From positions 1,612,001 to 1,676,000 of the forward strand of contig NZ_CP114413.1 of the NCBI RefSeq assembly GCF_027270315.1: a DNA stretch of 64,000 bases. The letters run 5' to 3'. Positions 17,164 to 25,844 of the stretch are shown here, piece by piece. Source of the stretch: Streptomyces cinnabarinus. GTDB lineage: Bacteria > Actinomycetota > Actinomycetes > Streptomycetales > Streptomycetaceae. Under the pieces are notes generated by a model. It was not told where the DNA came from, ran no database searches, and saw only the letters and a list, made by a program, of their open reading frames with translations. Positions within the stretch are counted from its first letter, which is position 1. The number at the start of each line of letters is the position of its first letter. The position numbers and the translations under genes were made by a program.

Positions 17164-18045
17164 TCAGGCGGAGTGGAACGGCAGTCCGGCGTCGGCCACC
17201 AGGTCCAGGTCGTCCGTCTCCTCGGGCGGCAGCAGGGTCGCCGAGCCGTCGGTGACCGGGACGACGCCCAGGTCCAGCAGCTCGGCCATGGCGGCGCTGC
17301 CCGCCATGTCGCGGACCTGGAGCTGGTAGCGGGCCGTCGTGCGGTACGTACCGCCGTTGTCGTCGCCCGTGCGCTGGAGGAACCCCGAGTCGGTGAGGAA
17401 CGCGACGGCCTTGCCGACGATGCCGGTGGTGGACCCGGCGAGCCGACGGGCGTCCTTGGTGGCGCCGGTGGCGGTGCGTCTGGCCCAGATCCGCCAGGCG
17501 GCCTCCAGACCGGGCGCGTCGGTGGCCGGATCGGTGTTCTCGCCCTGGACCTCGGCCCGCTCCTCCAGCCGACGGCAGGCCTGCCGTACGAACGCGTCGA
17601 CGCCGTTGACGGAGACGCGCCCGACGTAGCCGTCGTCCGCAAGGTCCTCGGGCCGCGGGAACGCCATGGCGGCGACCGCGAGATGGGCGAGGCCGTGCAG
17701 GAACCGGTCGCCGCCGTCGGCGGAGGTGCGCCGGGAGTAGTCCCCCATACGCACCGCGAACACCGAGTCCTCGGCGGCGGTCACCGCCATCCCCGCGCGC
17801 GGGGAGACCTCCAGCACGATCAGGCCGAGCCCGGCGGCCACGGCGTCCGCGAGCCGGGCGAACGGCGGGTCCTCGCGGTAGCGCCGCAGCAGCTCGGTGT
17901 ACTCCTGGTCCCGCGCGGGCTGCAGCTTCGGCTGGAGGCCGAACGCGACAAGACGCGCGGCGTCGGCGGCGTCGGCGGGCGTGACGGCGGCACCGGCGAC
18001 GGGGGCAGCGGCCTCCGGCTCGCTCCACTCGACGTGCTCGGTCAC
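17164..18045 (-). CDS. MukE/MksE/JetB-like accessory subunit
   Basis: A 293-residue acidic protein without membrane segments. It lies between a kleisin-like and an SMC-like gene, the position of the MukE-type kite subunit. The C-terminal third (KAVAFLTDSGFLQRTGDDNG followed by YRTTARYQLQVRDM) reads as a winged helix, as expected for that role. The start is GTG behind AAGGAGA, 49 bases after the upstream gene, and the stop lies 37 bases before the SMC gene. I did not recognise the family by sequence alone; the call rests on gene order, size and the winged-helix-like end. Confidence 0.68.
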   Translation of the reverse strand: MTEHVEWSEPEAAAPVAGAAVTPADAADAARLVAFGLQPKLQPARDQEYTELLRRYREDPPFARLADAVAAGLGLIVLEVSPRAGMAVTAAEDSVFAVRMGDYSRRTSADGGDRFLHGLAHLAVAAMAFPRPEDLADDGYVGRVSVNGVDAFVRQACRRLEERAEVQGENTDPATDAPGLEAAWRIWARRTATGATKDARRLAGSTTGIVGKAVAFLTDSGFLQRTGDDNGGTYRTTARYQLQVRDMAGSAAMAELLDLGVVPVTDGSATLLPPEETDDLDLVADAGLPFHSA

Positions 18046-18094
18046 GGTCGGTCTCCTTGCTGTGCTGTCAGTCGACCCTGTGTCGTTTCTCGGC

Positions 18095-19621
18095 TCATGC
18101 CGCTTCCGTCCTGTCCGCCGCCATCCCGGCCGCGTCCAGCAAAGCGGTCCCCACGATCAGATCCGCCCCACCGAACTCCGGATCGTCCAGCTCGGTCCCG
18201 TCGTCCACGGCGAACAACAGCTTCTCCTCGCCCTGCCGATAGGCGGTCCCGACCGCCGGACTGGCCGCGTGCACGGCCAACAGGGCGACGAGATACGGCA
18301 GATCGGGATCCGACCGACGCGCCTGCGCCAGCAGCCCCGACAGCCGACGCGGCGCGTCCGCCGGCAGGTCCAGCAGCTCCATCGCCGCAGCGAGCTGTTC
18401 CTCACTGAACCGGCTGTCGTCCGGGGTGGCGATGAGGTCCGGCTCGGGCATCTCCGCGCCCAGGTGCTCCCGCTCCACCGGCGGCGTCAGCAGTATGTCC
18501 ACCAGGTCGGCGACCCGTACCGACACCGGTGTCCGCAGCCCGGTCCCGCGCGCGAAGAACGCGTCCGTGACCCGCACGGCCTGCTCCACGGGCAACGGCA
18601 GCACGGGCGCGACGAGATGGCCGTAGAGATCGATCCCCGAAGTTGTCATGGGGGTCGCGAAGGCCTGGCGGTCCTGCTCCGCGCGGAACAGCGGCCCGGC
18701 CTCCAGCAGGCGGGACTGCAATTGCGTGTGCCGCCGGATGCAGTCCTTGACGATGTCGACGAGTTCGGCGGCGCGGCGCTTGTGCTCGGGGTCCTCGGAC
18801 TCGTCCCGGGCCTTGCGGATGTTGGTGAGGATCGCGTTCTCGTGGCGGTACCGGTCGGCGACGTGATCGAGTGCCTCGGCGATCATGTCGGGCACCGTCT
18901 GGAGCCAGTCCACCGCGCGGACGTTGCGCCGGGTCGCGTCCAGAGCCCTGCGCAGGGTTTCGGAGTACTGCACGGTCCGGTAGCGGGCCTGCTCGGCGGC
19001 GAGCTGGGCGTCGGCGAGGCGCCCCCGGCTGATCAGCACCTCCAGCTTGACCTCGGCGGCGATCTGGGCGCTGGTGACATCGGTGTCCAGCGCGCCGACG
19101 AGGACGTTGACCGCTTCGTCCGTGGTGCGGAGGTACACCGTGCCGCCGGGGCCCGGCACCTCCTCGATCAACTTGAAGTCGTAGTCCCGGCGGACATATG
19201 TCCCGTCAGGGGCGAATGTGCCGTAGACGGCGCGGAATCCACGGTCGACACTGCCGACGTTGATCAGGTTCTCCAGCACCCAGCGCGCCACGCGCTCGTG
19301 CTCGGCGACGGGCCGCCGCGGGGCCTGGGCGGCGATGCGCGGGATGAGCCGGGCCACTATCTGGTCGTGGTCGGCGCCCGTGTCGAAGTCCATGTTCAGG
19401 GTGACCAGATCGATGGCGGCGAGCGCCACCTCCGCCATGCCGTACACCGAGTACTCGCCGGCCAGGTTCGCCTTGCGCGCGTCCAGGTCGTGCAGCGGGG
19501 CGGTGCAGGCGAGCGCGCGCAGGCGCCGCGCCAGTCCCTCGTCGGCGGCCGGGCCCGGCGCGGGCCGCGGCCCCGCGCTGAGCTGGGGCGGAACGCTGTC
19601 CGTCGATGCAGGCGAAGTCAC
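18095..19621 (-). CDS. Kleisin-like subunit of SMC complex (MukF/MksF/JetA-type)
   Basis: A 508-residue mostly helical protein, first gene of the SMC-like unit. It has an N-terminal globular part, a central helical region (about 190-330, including VQYSETLRRALDATRRNVRAV), and an acidic C-terminal part. Size, position and helix content match the kleisin of MukBEF/MksBEF/Wadjet systems. I chose the GTG at 19621, seven bases after a TAGTCT -10-like box, which suggests a leaderless message. An in-frame GTG at 19684 that overlaps the stop of the upstream GntR gene is the alternative and would mean translational coupling with that regulator. Exact domain borders cannot be given without structure prediction. 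Confidence 0.68.
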   Translation of the reverse strand: MTSPASTDSVPPQLSAGPRPAPGPAADEGLARRLRALACTAPLHDLDARKANLAGEYSVYGMAEVALAAIDLVTLNMDFDTGADHDQIVARLIPRIAAQAPRRPVAEHERVARWVLENLINVGSVDRGFRAVYGTFAPDGTYVRRDYDFKLIEEVPGPGGTVYLRTTDEAVNVLVGALDTDVTSAQIAAEVKLEVLISRGRLADAQLAAEQARYRTVQYSETLRRALDATRRNVRAVDWLQTVPDMIAEALDHVADRYRHENAILTNIRKARDESEDPEHKRRAAELVDIVKDCIRRHTQLQSRLLEAGPLFRAEQDRQAFATPMTTSGIDLYGHLVAPVLPLPVEQAVRVTDAFFARGTGLRTPVSVRVADLVDILLTPPVEREHLGAEMPEPDLIATPDDSRFSEEQLAAAMELLDLPADAPRRLSGLLAQARRSDPDLPYLVALLAVHAASPAVGTAYRQGEEKLLFAVDDGTELDDPEFGGADLIVGTALLDAAGMAADRTEAA

Positions 19622-19680
19622 GGTGCACAGACTAGGTCCTTGGTCTGACAACGACCCAAACGACTCAGATGCCCCCGCCG

Positions 19681-20385
19681 TCACCCAGGCGGGACGCCCT
19701 CCCCCACCCGACGCCGGTAGACCTCCACCACCCGCCGCAGCGAGTCCTCGAGGTACACCGCGAGAAGCCGCTCCGCCTTGTCCCGGTCGCCACCCTGGAG
19801 CGCCTGGAGTATTTCCAGGTTCCGGACCAGATAGGGCTCGTGCAGCCGCCGCGGGTCGTCCACGACATGGAACGCGAGCCGCAGTTCGGCGAAGACGCTG
19901 CGCATCAGCTCGTCGGTGCGGTCGCTGCCCGCCAGGGCCACCAGCTCCCGGTGGAAGTGGATATTGGCCGTACCCACTCCGTTCCAGTCACCTTCGCGCG
20001 CCGCCCGCTGCCCCTCCCCGACGGCCCCCTCAAGATCGCCCAGCCCGTACGGCGGCTCCCCGAGCCCGCGCACGACCGCGCACTCGACGAGCATCCGGGT
20101 GCGGTAGATGTCCTCGACGTCCTCGACCGTCAGGACCCGGACGAAGACACCCCGGTTCAGCTCGTGGACCAGCAGGCGTTCATGCGTGAGCAGCCGGAAC
20201 GACTCGCGCAGCGTGTTGCGGGAGACCCCGAGGGCGCCGCCGATGCTGTCCTCCGACAGCCGCGTGCCGGGCGGGAAGTACCCCTCGGCGATCCGGGCCC
20301 GGAGGATGTCCGAGACCCGCTCGGCGGTGCTGGTGCGCCCGAGGAGGGCACGGTCGTCGGCCAGACCCGTCAGCTGCTCTGCCAT
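19681..20385 (-). CDS. GntR/FadR-family repressor of the 5-oxoproline cluster
   Basis: A 234-residue FadR-type regulator: winged helix at about residues 20-85 (RVSDILRARIAEGYFPPGTRLSE, then GVSRNTLRESFRLL), followed by an all-helical FCD effector domain with the metal-binding-type segment HFHRELVALAGS. It is divergent from an MFS transporter and the pxp genes, with a perfect FadR-type operator between them, so it most likely represses that operon and itself. 5-Oxoproline or a related acid is the likely inducer by context. The SMC-like operon follows on the same strand, but I see no functional link. Confidence 0.87.
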   Translation of the reverse strand: MAEQLTGLADDRALLGRTSTAERVSDILRARIAEGYFPPGTRLSEDSIGGALGVSRNTLRESFRLLTHERLLVHELNRGVFVRVLTVEDVEDIYRTRMLVECAVVRGLGEPPYGLGDLEGAVGEGQRAAREGDWNGVGTANIHFHRELVALAGSDRTDELMRSVFAELRLAFHVVDDPRRLHEPYLVRNLEILQALQGGDRDKAERLLAVYLEDSLRRVVEVYRRRVGEGVPPG

Positions 20386-20434
20386 GCCCGGAATTCAATC
20401 GCAGATACAAGAACGAAACAACGTGGGTATTGAG

Positions 20435-20451
20435 GGATCGTTCAACGATCC
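20435..20451. promoter_or_regulatory. FadR-type operator
   Basis: Perfect inverted repeat GGATCGTTCAACGATCC with a one-base centre in the gap between the divergent GntR/FadR gene and the MFS gene. The core TCGTTCAACGA fits the FadR-subfamily consensus TnGTnnnACnA at every fixed position. Position 50 bases upstream of the repressor start and 107 upstream of the transporter start allows control of both. Confidence 0.8.
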
Positions 20452-20557
20452 TCTACCTTGCTACGCACGGCGCCGCCTCCCTCACCGCGGCGCCGCTCAC
20501 TTCCGCACGGCACGGCTCAGTCCCCAGCACCCTCCGTCCTCCCTCTGCGAGGTGCAC

Positions 20558-21883
20558 ATGAGCACGACCCCGACCAACACCAGCCCCGCCTCGACCGCCT
20601 CCGGCACCCGGCCGGCCGCCGAACACGCCCCCGACGACGGCGCCCTGGGCTGGCTGCGCGCCCTGGGACCGCGCGGCCGACGCGCCTTCGCCGGCGCCTT
20701 CGGCGGCTATGCCCTGGACTCCTACGACTACTTCACGCTGCCGCTGAGCATGGTGGCGCTGGCCGCGTACTTCGGCCTGGACAGCGGCCAGACCGGCCTG
20801 TTCACCACGGTCACGCTGGTCGTCTCCGCGGTCGGCGGCGCGCTCGCGGGCGTGGTGGCGGACCGGATCGGCCGGGTCAAGGCACTGATGATCACCGTCG
20901 TCACCTACGCGGTGTTCACGGTCGCCTGCGGTTTCGCGCCCAACTACGAGACGCTGCTGGTCTTCCGCGCGCTCCAGGGCCTGGGTTTCGGCGGCGAGTG
21001 GGCCGTCGGCGCGATCCTGGTCGCCGAGTACGCGAGCGCCAAGCACCGCGGCCGCACCCTCGGCGCGATCCAGAGTTCCTGGGCCGTCGGCTGGGCGCTC
21101 GCCGCGATCATGTACACGCTGGTGTTCTCGCTGCTCGACGACGACCTCGCCTGGCGCGTGATGTTCTGGACCGGCGCGCTGCCCGCGCTGCTCGTGGTCT
21201 GGATGCGGCGCCGGGTGCACGACGCGCCCCAGGCGGTGGCGGTACGGGAACGGAGCGCCGGGAAGGGCTCGTTCGCCGCGATCTTCAAGAGGGGCACCGC
21301 CGGATCGCCGGGCCTGCTGCGCACCACGGTGTTCGCCGTGCTGCTCTCCACCGGAGTCCAAGGCGGCTACTACACCCTGGCCACATGGGTGCCGACCTAT
21401 CTGAAGACGGAGCGCGGTCTGTCGGTCGTCGGCACGGGCGGCTATCTGACCTTCCTGATCTCGGGCGCCTTCCTCGGCTATCTGACCGGCGGCTATCTCA
21501 CCGACCGGCTCGGCAGGCGCCGCAACATCTGGCTGTTCGCGCTGCTGTCGGCGCTCTGCATCCTGGCGTACGCGAACATCCCGAGCGGCGCCAACACCCT
21601 GCTGCTGGTGCTGGGCTTCCCGCTCGGGTTCTGCATGTCGGCGATCTTCAGCGGCTTCGGGTCCTTCCTGAGCGAGCTGTACCCGACGGCGGTGCGCGGC
21701 ACCGGGCAGGGCTTCACGTACAACACCGGCCGCGCGGTGGGCGCGGTCTTCCCGACCACGGTCGGCTTCCTGGCGGACAGCTGGGGCGTGGGCGGCGCGC
21801 TGGTCTTCGGGGCGATCGGGTACGCCCTGGCGGCGCTGGCGCTGCTCGGGCTGCCGGAGACGCGCGGGAAGGAGCTCGCGTGA
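20558..21883 (+). CDS. MFS organic-acid transporter
   Basis: A 441-residue MFS protein with about 12 membrane segments and the loop 2-3 signature GVVADRIGRVKALM, repeated as GYLTDRLGRRRN in the second half. Segments such as GLGFGGEWAVGAILVAEY and YPTAVRGTGQGFTYN place it with the acid/proton symporters (sialic acid/aromatic acid type). A GAGGTG site precedes the ATG. Its stop overlaps the start of the next gene by four bases (GTGA). It likely imports 5-oxoproline or a precursor for the pxp enzymes; the substrate is an inference from the operon. Confidence 0.85.
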   Translation: MSTTPTNTSPASTASGTRPAAEHAPDDGALGWLRALGPRGRRAFAGAFGGYALDSYDYFTLPLSMVALAAYFGLDSGQTGLFTTVTLVVSAVGGALAGVVADRIGRVKALMITVVTYAVFTVACGFAPNYETLLVFRALQGLGFGGEWAVGAILVAEYASAKHRGRTLGAIQSSWAVGWALAAIMYTLVFSLLDDDLAWRVMFWTGALPALLVVWMRRRVHDAPQAVAVRERSAGKGSFAAIFKRGTAGSPGLLRTTVFAVLLSTGVQGGYYTLATWVPTYLKTERGLSVVGTGGYLTFLISGAFLGYLTGGYLTDRLGRRRNIWLFALLSALCILAYANIPSGANTLLLVLGFPLGFCMSAIFSGFGSFLSELYPTAVRGTGQGFTYNTGRAVGAVFPTTVGFLADSWGVGGALVFGAIGYALAALALLGLPETRGKELA

Positions 21884-22710
21884 ACCGCATCGGCGACCGC
21901 CCACTGCTCCACGTCGACGCGCACGCGCACGCGTGGCGGCCGGCGGAGGCCCGCACCCGCTTCCGCGCGGGGCTGACAGGCCCCACGGCCGGGGTCGCGG
22001 CGGGCCACACCCAGGTCAACCTGATCTCGGTGCCCGCGGACTGGGCGTACGACATGCTGCTGTTCTGCCAGCGCAACCCCAAGCCGCGTCCGGTGCTCGA
22101 CGTCACGGACGCCGGGTCGCACACGACCGTCCTGGCCGACGGCGCGGATCTGCGCACCGATCTGCCCCGCTACCGGGTCTGGCGGGACGGCGAGCTGGTG
22201 GCCGAGCCGACGGACGTGCGGGCGCACTGGCGGGACGATCTGGTGTCGTTCCTGATCGGGTGCAGCTTCACCTTCGAGTGGGCGCTGACCGAGGCGGGCG
22301 TCCCCATCCGCCATATCGAGCAGGGGCGGAACGTCCCGATGTATATGACGGACCGTCAGTGCAGGTCGGCGGGGCGGCTGCACGGACCCATGGTGGTGTC
22401 GATGCGCCCGGTGCCGCCGGAGCATCTGGCGGCGGCGATCCGGGAGAGCAGTCTGCTCCCGGCGGTGCACGGCGGTCCCGTGCACTGCGGCGACCCCTCG
22501 GTGCTCGGCATCGGCGACCTCGGCCACCCCGACTTCGGGGACCCGGTGGAGATCGCGCCGGACGACATCCCGGTGTTCTGGGCCTGCGGAGTGACCCCGC
22601 AGGCCGCCGTGACGGCTTCCCGGCCGCCGTTCGCGATCACCCACGCGCCGGGCCAGATGTTCCTCACCGACGCCCGGGACGCGCAGTACCGCGTGCTGAG
22701 CGCCGCCTGA
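21880..22710 (+). CDS. DUF1445 putative hydro-lyase / D-glutamate cyclase-like protein
   Basis: A 276-residue protein of the DUF1445 family, whose eukaryotic member DGLUCY is a D-glutamate cyclase producing 5-oxo-D-proline. Family segments seen include GHTQVNLISVPADWAYD, SFLIGCSFTFEWAL and the end FAITHAPGQMFLTDARD. It is translationally coupled to the transporter (GTGA overlap, GGAAGGAG upstream) and is followed by pxpA after ten bases. This context makes a role in 5-oxoproline or D-glutamate metabolism likely. The bacterial activity is otherwise poorly defined. Confidence 0.85.
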   Translation: MNRIGDRPLLHVDAHAHAWRPAEARTRFRAGLTGPTAGVAAGHTQVNLISVPADWAYDMLLFCQRNPKPRPVLDVTDAGSHTTVLADGADLRTDLPRYRVWRDGELVAEPTDVRAHWRDDLVSFLIGCSFTFEWALTEAGVPIRHIEQGRNVPMYMTDRQCRSAGRLHGPMVVSMRPVPPEHLAAAIRESSLLPAVHGGPVHCGDPSVLGIGDLGHPDFGDPVEIAPDDIPVFWACGVTPQAAVTASRPPFAITHAPGQMFLTDARDAQYRVLSAA

Positions 22711-22720
22711 CAGGAGAACC

Positions 22721-23479
22721 ATGACCGCGATCGATCTGAACGCCGACCTCGGCGAGGGCTTCGGCCGCTGGCGGCTCACCGACGACGAACAGCTGCTGTC
22801 CGTCGTCACCAGCGCCAACGTGGCCTGCGGCTTCCACGCCGGGGACGCGGCCACCATGCGGCGGGTGTGCGAGCTGGCGGCCACGCGCGGGGTGCGGATC
22901 GGCGCCCAGGTCTCCTACCGGGACCTGGCGGGGTTCGGGCGGCGCGCGATGGACGTGCCGCCCGCGGAACTCACGGCCGAGGTGGCGTACCAGATCGGCG
23001 CGCTGGAGGTCTTCGCCCGCGCGGCGGGCACGCGCGTGTCGTACGTCAAGCCGCACGGCGCGCTCTACAACCGGGTCGTGCACGACGAGGAACAGGCGGG
23101 CGCGGTCGTCGACGGGGTACTGCTCGCCGGCGCCACGCTGTCCGTGCTCGGGCTGCCCGGCTCCCGCCTGCTGGAGCTGGCCGCCAAGGCGGGGCTGCCG
23201 ACGGTCACGGAGGCGTTCGCGGACCGCGCCTACACCGACCAGGGCACACTCGTCCCGCGCGACCGGGAGGGCGCCGTCGTCACCGACCCGGACGCCGTCG
23301 TGGCGCGCTCCGTTCGCATGGCCCGCTTCGGCGAGGTCGACGCCCACTGCGGGACGCGCATCCAGATGCGGGCCCGCTCCCTGTGCCTGCACGGCGACAC
23401 GCCCGGCGCGGTGGACCTGGCCCGCCGGGTCCGTGAGCGCCTCCAGCGGTCGGGGGTCCGGGTGGAGGCCTTCGTATGA
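22721..23479 (+). CDS. pxpA: 5-oxoprolinase subunit A (LamB/YcsF family)
   Basis: A 252-residue LamB/YcsF protein with the family start TAIDLNADLGEGFG, the HAGD segment (ANVACGFHAGD) and SYVKPHGALYN. With PxpB and PxpC it forms the bacterial ATP-dependent 5-oxoprolinase that opens 5-oxo-L-proline to L-glutamate. CAGGAG precedes the ATG. The stop overlaps the pxpB start (ATGA). Gene order A-B-C is complete here. Confidence 0.93.
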   Translation: MTAIDLNADLGEGFGRWRLTDDEQLLSVVTSANVACGFHAGDAATMRRVCELAATRGVRIGAQVSYRDLAGFGRRAMDVPPAELTAEVAYQIGALEVFARAAGTRVSYVKPHGALYNRVVHDEEQAGAVVDGVLLAGATLSVLGLPGSRLLELAAKAGLPTVTEAFADRAYTDQGTLVPRDREGAVVTDPDAVVARSVRMARFGEVDAHCGTRIQMRARSLCLHGDTPGAVDLARRVRERLQRSGVRVEAFV

Positions 23480-24117
23480 GGGCGCTGCGCGTCGGCGGCG
23501 ACGCCCTCCTGATCGAGGTGGCCTCGGGCGAGCAGGCCCAGGCCCTCCACGCGGACCTGCTGCGCCGCCGCGCGGAGGGCTCGCTGTCCGTCCGCGAGAT
23601 CGTCCCGGCCGCCCGCACCGTCCTGCTCGACGGTGTCACCGACCCGGCCCGGCTGGCCTCCGAACTCACCGCCTCCGACGTGCCCACCGCGCCCCCACGC
23701 GCGCGGGACGTCGTCGAACTCCCGGTCCGCTACAACGGCCCGGACCTGGCGGACGTCGCCGCGCACTGGGGCGTCGGGGCCGAGGAGGTGGCCCGTATTC
23801 ACGCGGCCACCGAGTTCACGGTCGCCTTCTGCGGTTTCGCCCCCGGCTTCGGCTATCTGACGGGTCTGCCGCCGCACCACGACGTACCGCGCCGGGCCAC
23901 TCCGCGCACCGCCGTCCCGCCCGGTTCGGTGGCGCTCGCCGGTCCGTACACGGGCGTCTACCCCCGCTCCTCGCCGGGCGGCTGGCAGCTGATCGGCACC
24001 ACGGACGCCGTCCTGTGGGACCACGCACGTGTACCGGCCGCGCTCCTGTCACCGGGCACACGCGTGCGCTTCGTCCCGGTGACCGCGGCGCCCCCGACCT
24101 CGGCGAGGCCCGCATGA
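23476..24117 (+). CDS. pxpB: 5-oxoprolinase subunit B (KipI-like)
   Basis: A 213-residue KipI/allophanate-hydrolase-subunit-1 family protein. The signature region EFTVAFCGFAPGFGYLTGLP and the following RATPRTAVPPGSVALAG and YPRSSPGGWQLIG segments are typical. It partners PxpC in the ATP-using half of the 5-oxoprolinase. Four-base ATGA overlaps at both ends show tight translational coupling. Confidence 0.92.
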   Translation: MRALRVGGDALLIEVASGEQAQALHADLLRRRAEGSLSVREIVPAARTVLLDGVTDPARLASELTASDVPTAPPRARDVVELPVRYNGPDLADVAAHWGVGAEEVARIHAATEFTVAFCGFAPGFGYLTGLPPHHDVPRRATPRTAVPPGSVALAGPYTGVYPRSSPGGWQLIGTTDAVLWDHARVPAALLSPGTRVRFVPVTAAPPTSARPA

Positions 24118-24983
24118 CCGACCGCGCCCTGGCCGTCGTACGCGCGGGGGCCCTCACCACCGTCCAGGACCTCGGCCGCCCCGGCCACGCCCACCTCGGC
24201 GTGCCCCGCTCCGGCGCGCTCGACGGGCCCGCCGCGGCCCTGGCGAACCGGCTGGTGGGCAACGCGCCCGAGGCGGCGGTGCTGGAGACCACGCTCAACG
24301 GCGTCGCCGTACGCCCGCGTTCGACGGTCACCGCGGCCGTCACGGGAGCCCCCTGCGCGGTCACGGTGGACGGCCGCCCGGTCGCCTGGGGCGGGCCGGT
24401 GCGCGTGCCCGCCGGAGCCGTACTGGACATCGGCGCCGCCCGCTCCGGCATCCGCAGCTACGTGGCCTTCGGCGGCGGTGTCACCGTGGACCCGGTCCTC
24501 GGCAGCCGCTCCACGGACCTGCTGTCCGGCCTGGGCCCCGCGCCGCTGGCGGACGGCACGGTGCTGCCCCTCGGCGCGCCGATCGCCCTCCACGCGCGCG
24601 TGGACCTGGCCCCCCAGCCGTCCCCGCCCGCGGAACTGGTCCTGCGGGTGACCCTCGGCCCCCGCGACGACTGGTTCACGCCCGAGGTCGTCAGGACCTT
24701 CACCTCACGCACGTACCAGGTCTCCCCCGCGAGCAACCGCATCGGCCTGCGCACCCAGGGCCCCGCGCTGGAGCGGGCCGTCCCCGGCGAGCTCCCCAGC
24801 GAGGGCATGGTGCTGGGCGCGGTCCAGGTCCCTCCGGACGGCCGGCCGGTGGTGTTCCTGGCGGACCACCCGACCACGGGGGGCTACCCGGTGATCGCGG
24901 TGGTCCGGGCCGGGGATCTGCCGGCCGCGGCGCAGGCCGTGCCCGGGACGCCGGTCCGCTTCACAGCGGTGCGACGGAACTGA
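24114..24983 (+). CDS. pxpC: 5-oxoprolinase subunit C (KipA-like)
   Basis: A 289-residue biotin-dependent carboxyltransferase-like KipA family protein: N-terminal VRAGALTTVQDLGRPGHAHLGVPRSGALDG, then GGGVTVDPVLGSRSTDL and the C-terminal SEGMVLGAVQVPPDGRPV. Last gene of the operon. The stop lies nine bases before the stop of the convergent SGNH hydrolase gene, so the two transcripts meet without an obvious hairpin. Confidence 0.92.
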   Translation: MTDRALAVVRAGALTTVQDLGRPGHAHLGVPRSGALDGPAAALANRLVGNAPEAAVLETTLNGVAVRPRSTVTAAVTGAPCAVTVDGRPVAWGGPVRVPAGAVLDIGAARSGIRSYVAFGGGVTVDPVLGSRSTDLLSGLGPAPLADGTVLPLGAPIALHARVDLAPQPSPPAELVLRVTLGPRDDWFTPEVVRTFTSRTYQVSPASNRIGLRTQGPALERAVPGELPSEGMVLGAVQVPPDGRPVVFLADHPTTGGYPVIAVVRAGDLPAAAQAVPGTPVRFTAVRRN

Positions 24984-24992
24984 CGCACGGCA

Positions 24993-25844
24993 TCACGCGG
25001 CGTCCGGCTGCTGCTCCGCCACCGACAGCGCGGCCAACGCCGCCGACACCGCGTGGGCCGTCCGCAGATCGAGCCGGGCGCTCGTCCCGCGCGCGCGGTG
25101 CCGCATCTCGGAGGCCGCCAGCGTCAGCAGCTGAGGCAGCAGATCGGTGCACCGCCGCACCACCCACCCCGTGCCCGCGGTGGCCAGCCACCACAGGCTC
25201 GCCGACTTGGTGGGCGCCGGGAACTCGGGCTCCGGCGACGGCGCGAGGCCCGTGGCCAGCCCGCCCTCGGCCAGCAGCGCGTGGAACCGCACCGCGAGCT
25301 GCCGGTGTCCCCGCTCCCCCGGATGCAGCCGGTCCGCGCTCCACATCGCACGGTCGGTGAGCCAGGCGCCCTCGGACGCGTGCAGATGCACCGCGTCGTA
25401 CCGCTCGGACAGCGCGTGCACCACCGTGTTGACGGCCCGCTGCCGCCGGGCCAGCGGACGCGCCAGCGCCCCCGGAAGGCCGAGCATCGCGCCCGGGTCC
25501 GGCAGACAGGCCGTCAGTACGACGGCGCCCCGCGCGGTGAGCGCCGCGTACACCTGGTCCAGCCGGGCGGCCACGGCCTGGATGTCGAAGGTGCAGCGCA
25601 GGGTGTCGTTCACGCCGACGACGACGGACACCACGTCGGGGCGCAGGTCCAGCGCTTCGGACAGTTGCCGTTCCAGTACGTCCCGGGTCTGCGCCCCGCT
25701 GACGGCGAGGTTGGTGAAGTCCACGGGCTGTTCGGCGAGCCCGCCGGCGAGCAGCGCGGCCCAGCCGCGCCACCCGTCCCCGACGGGATCCCCCACGCCC
25801 TCGGTCAGCGAGTCCCCGAGGGCGACGAAGCGCAGGGGTCTCAT
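24993..25844 (-). CDS. SGNH/GDSL-family hydrolase
   Basis: A 283-residue cytosolic-looking SGNH hydrolase (no signal peptide). Block I is GDSLTEG (Ser 12), block III is VGVNDT, and the catalytic Asp/His block reads SADRLHPGERGH. These enzymes are esterases or acyl/acetyl hydrolases. The ATG overlaps the stop of the upstream glycosyltransferase (ATGA), so it is the third gene of a coupled operon with two GT4 glycosyltransferases and might trim acyl or acetyl groups of the lipid or sugar they make. The last 90 residues, with a hydrophobic stretch, are less typical. Confidence 0.85.
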   Translation of the reverse strand: MRPLRFVALGDSLTEGVGDPVGDGWRGWAALLAGGLAEQPVDFTNLAVSGAQTRDVLERQLSEALDLRPDVVSVVVGVNDTLRCTFDIQAVAARLDQVYAALTARGAVVLTACLPDPGAMLGLPGALARPLARRQRAVNTVVHALSERYDAVHLHASEGAWLTDRAMWSADRLHPGERGHRQLAVRFHALLAEGGLATGLAPSPEPEFPAPTKSASLWWLATAGTGWVVRRCTDLLPQLLTLAASEMRHRARGTSARLDLRTAHAVSAALAALSVAEQQPDAA

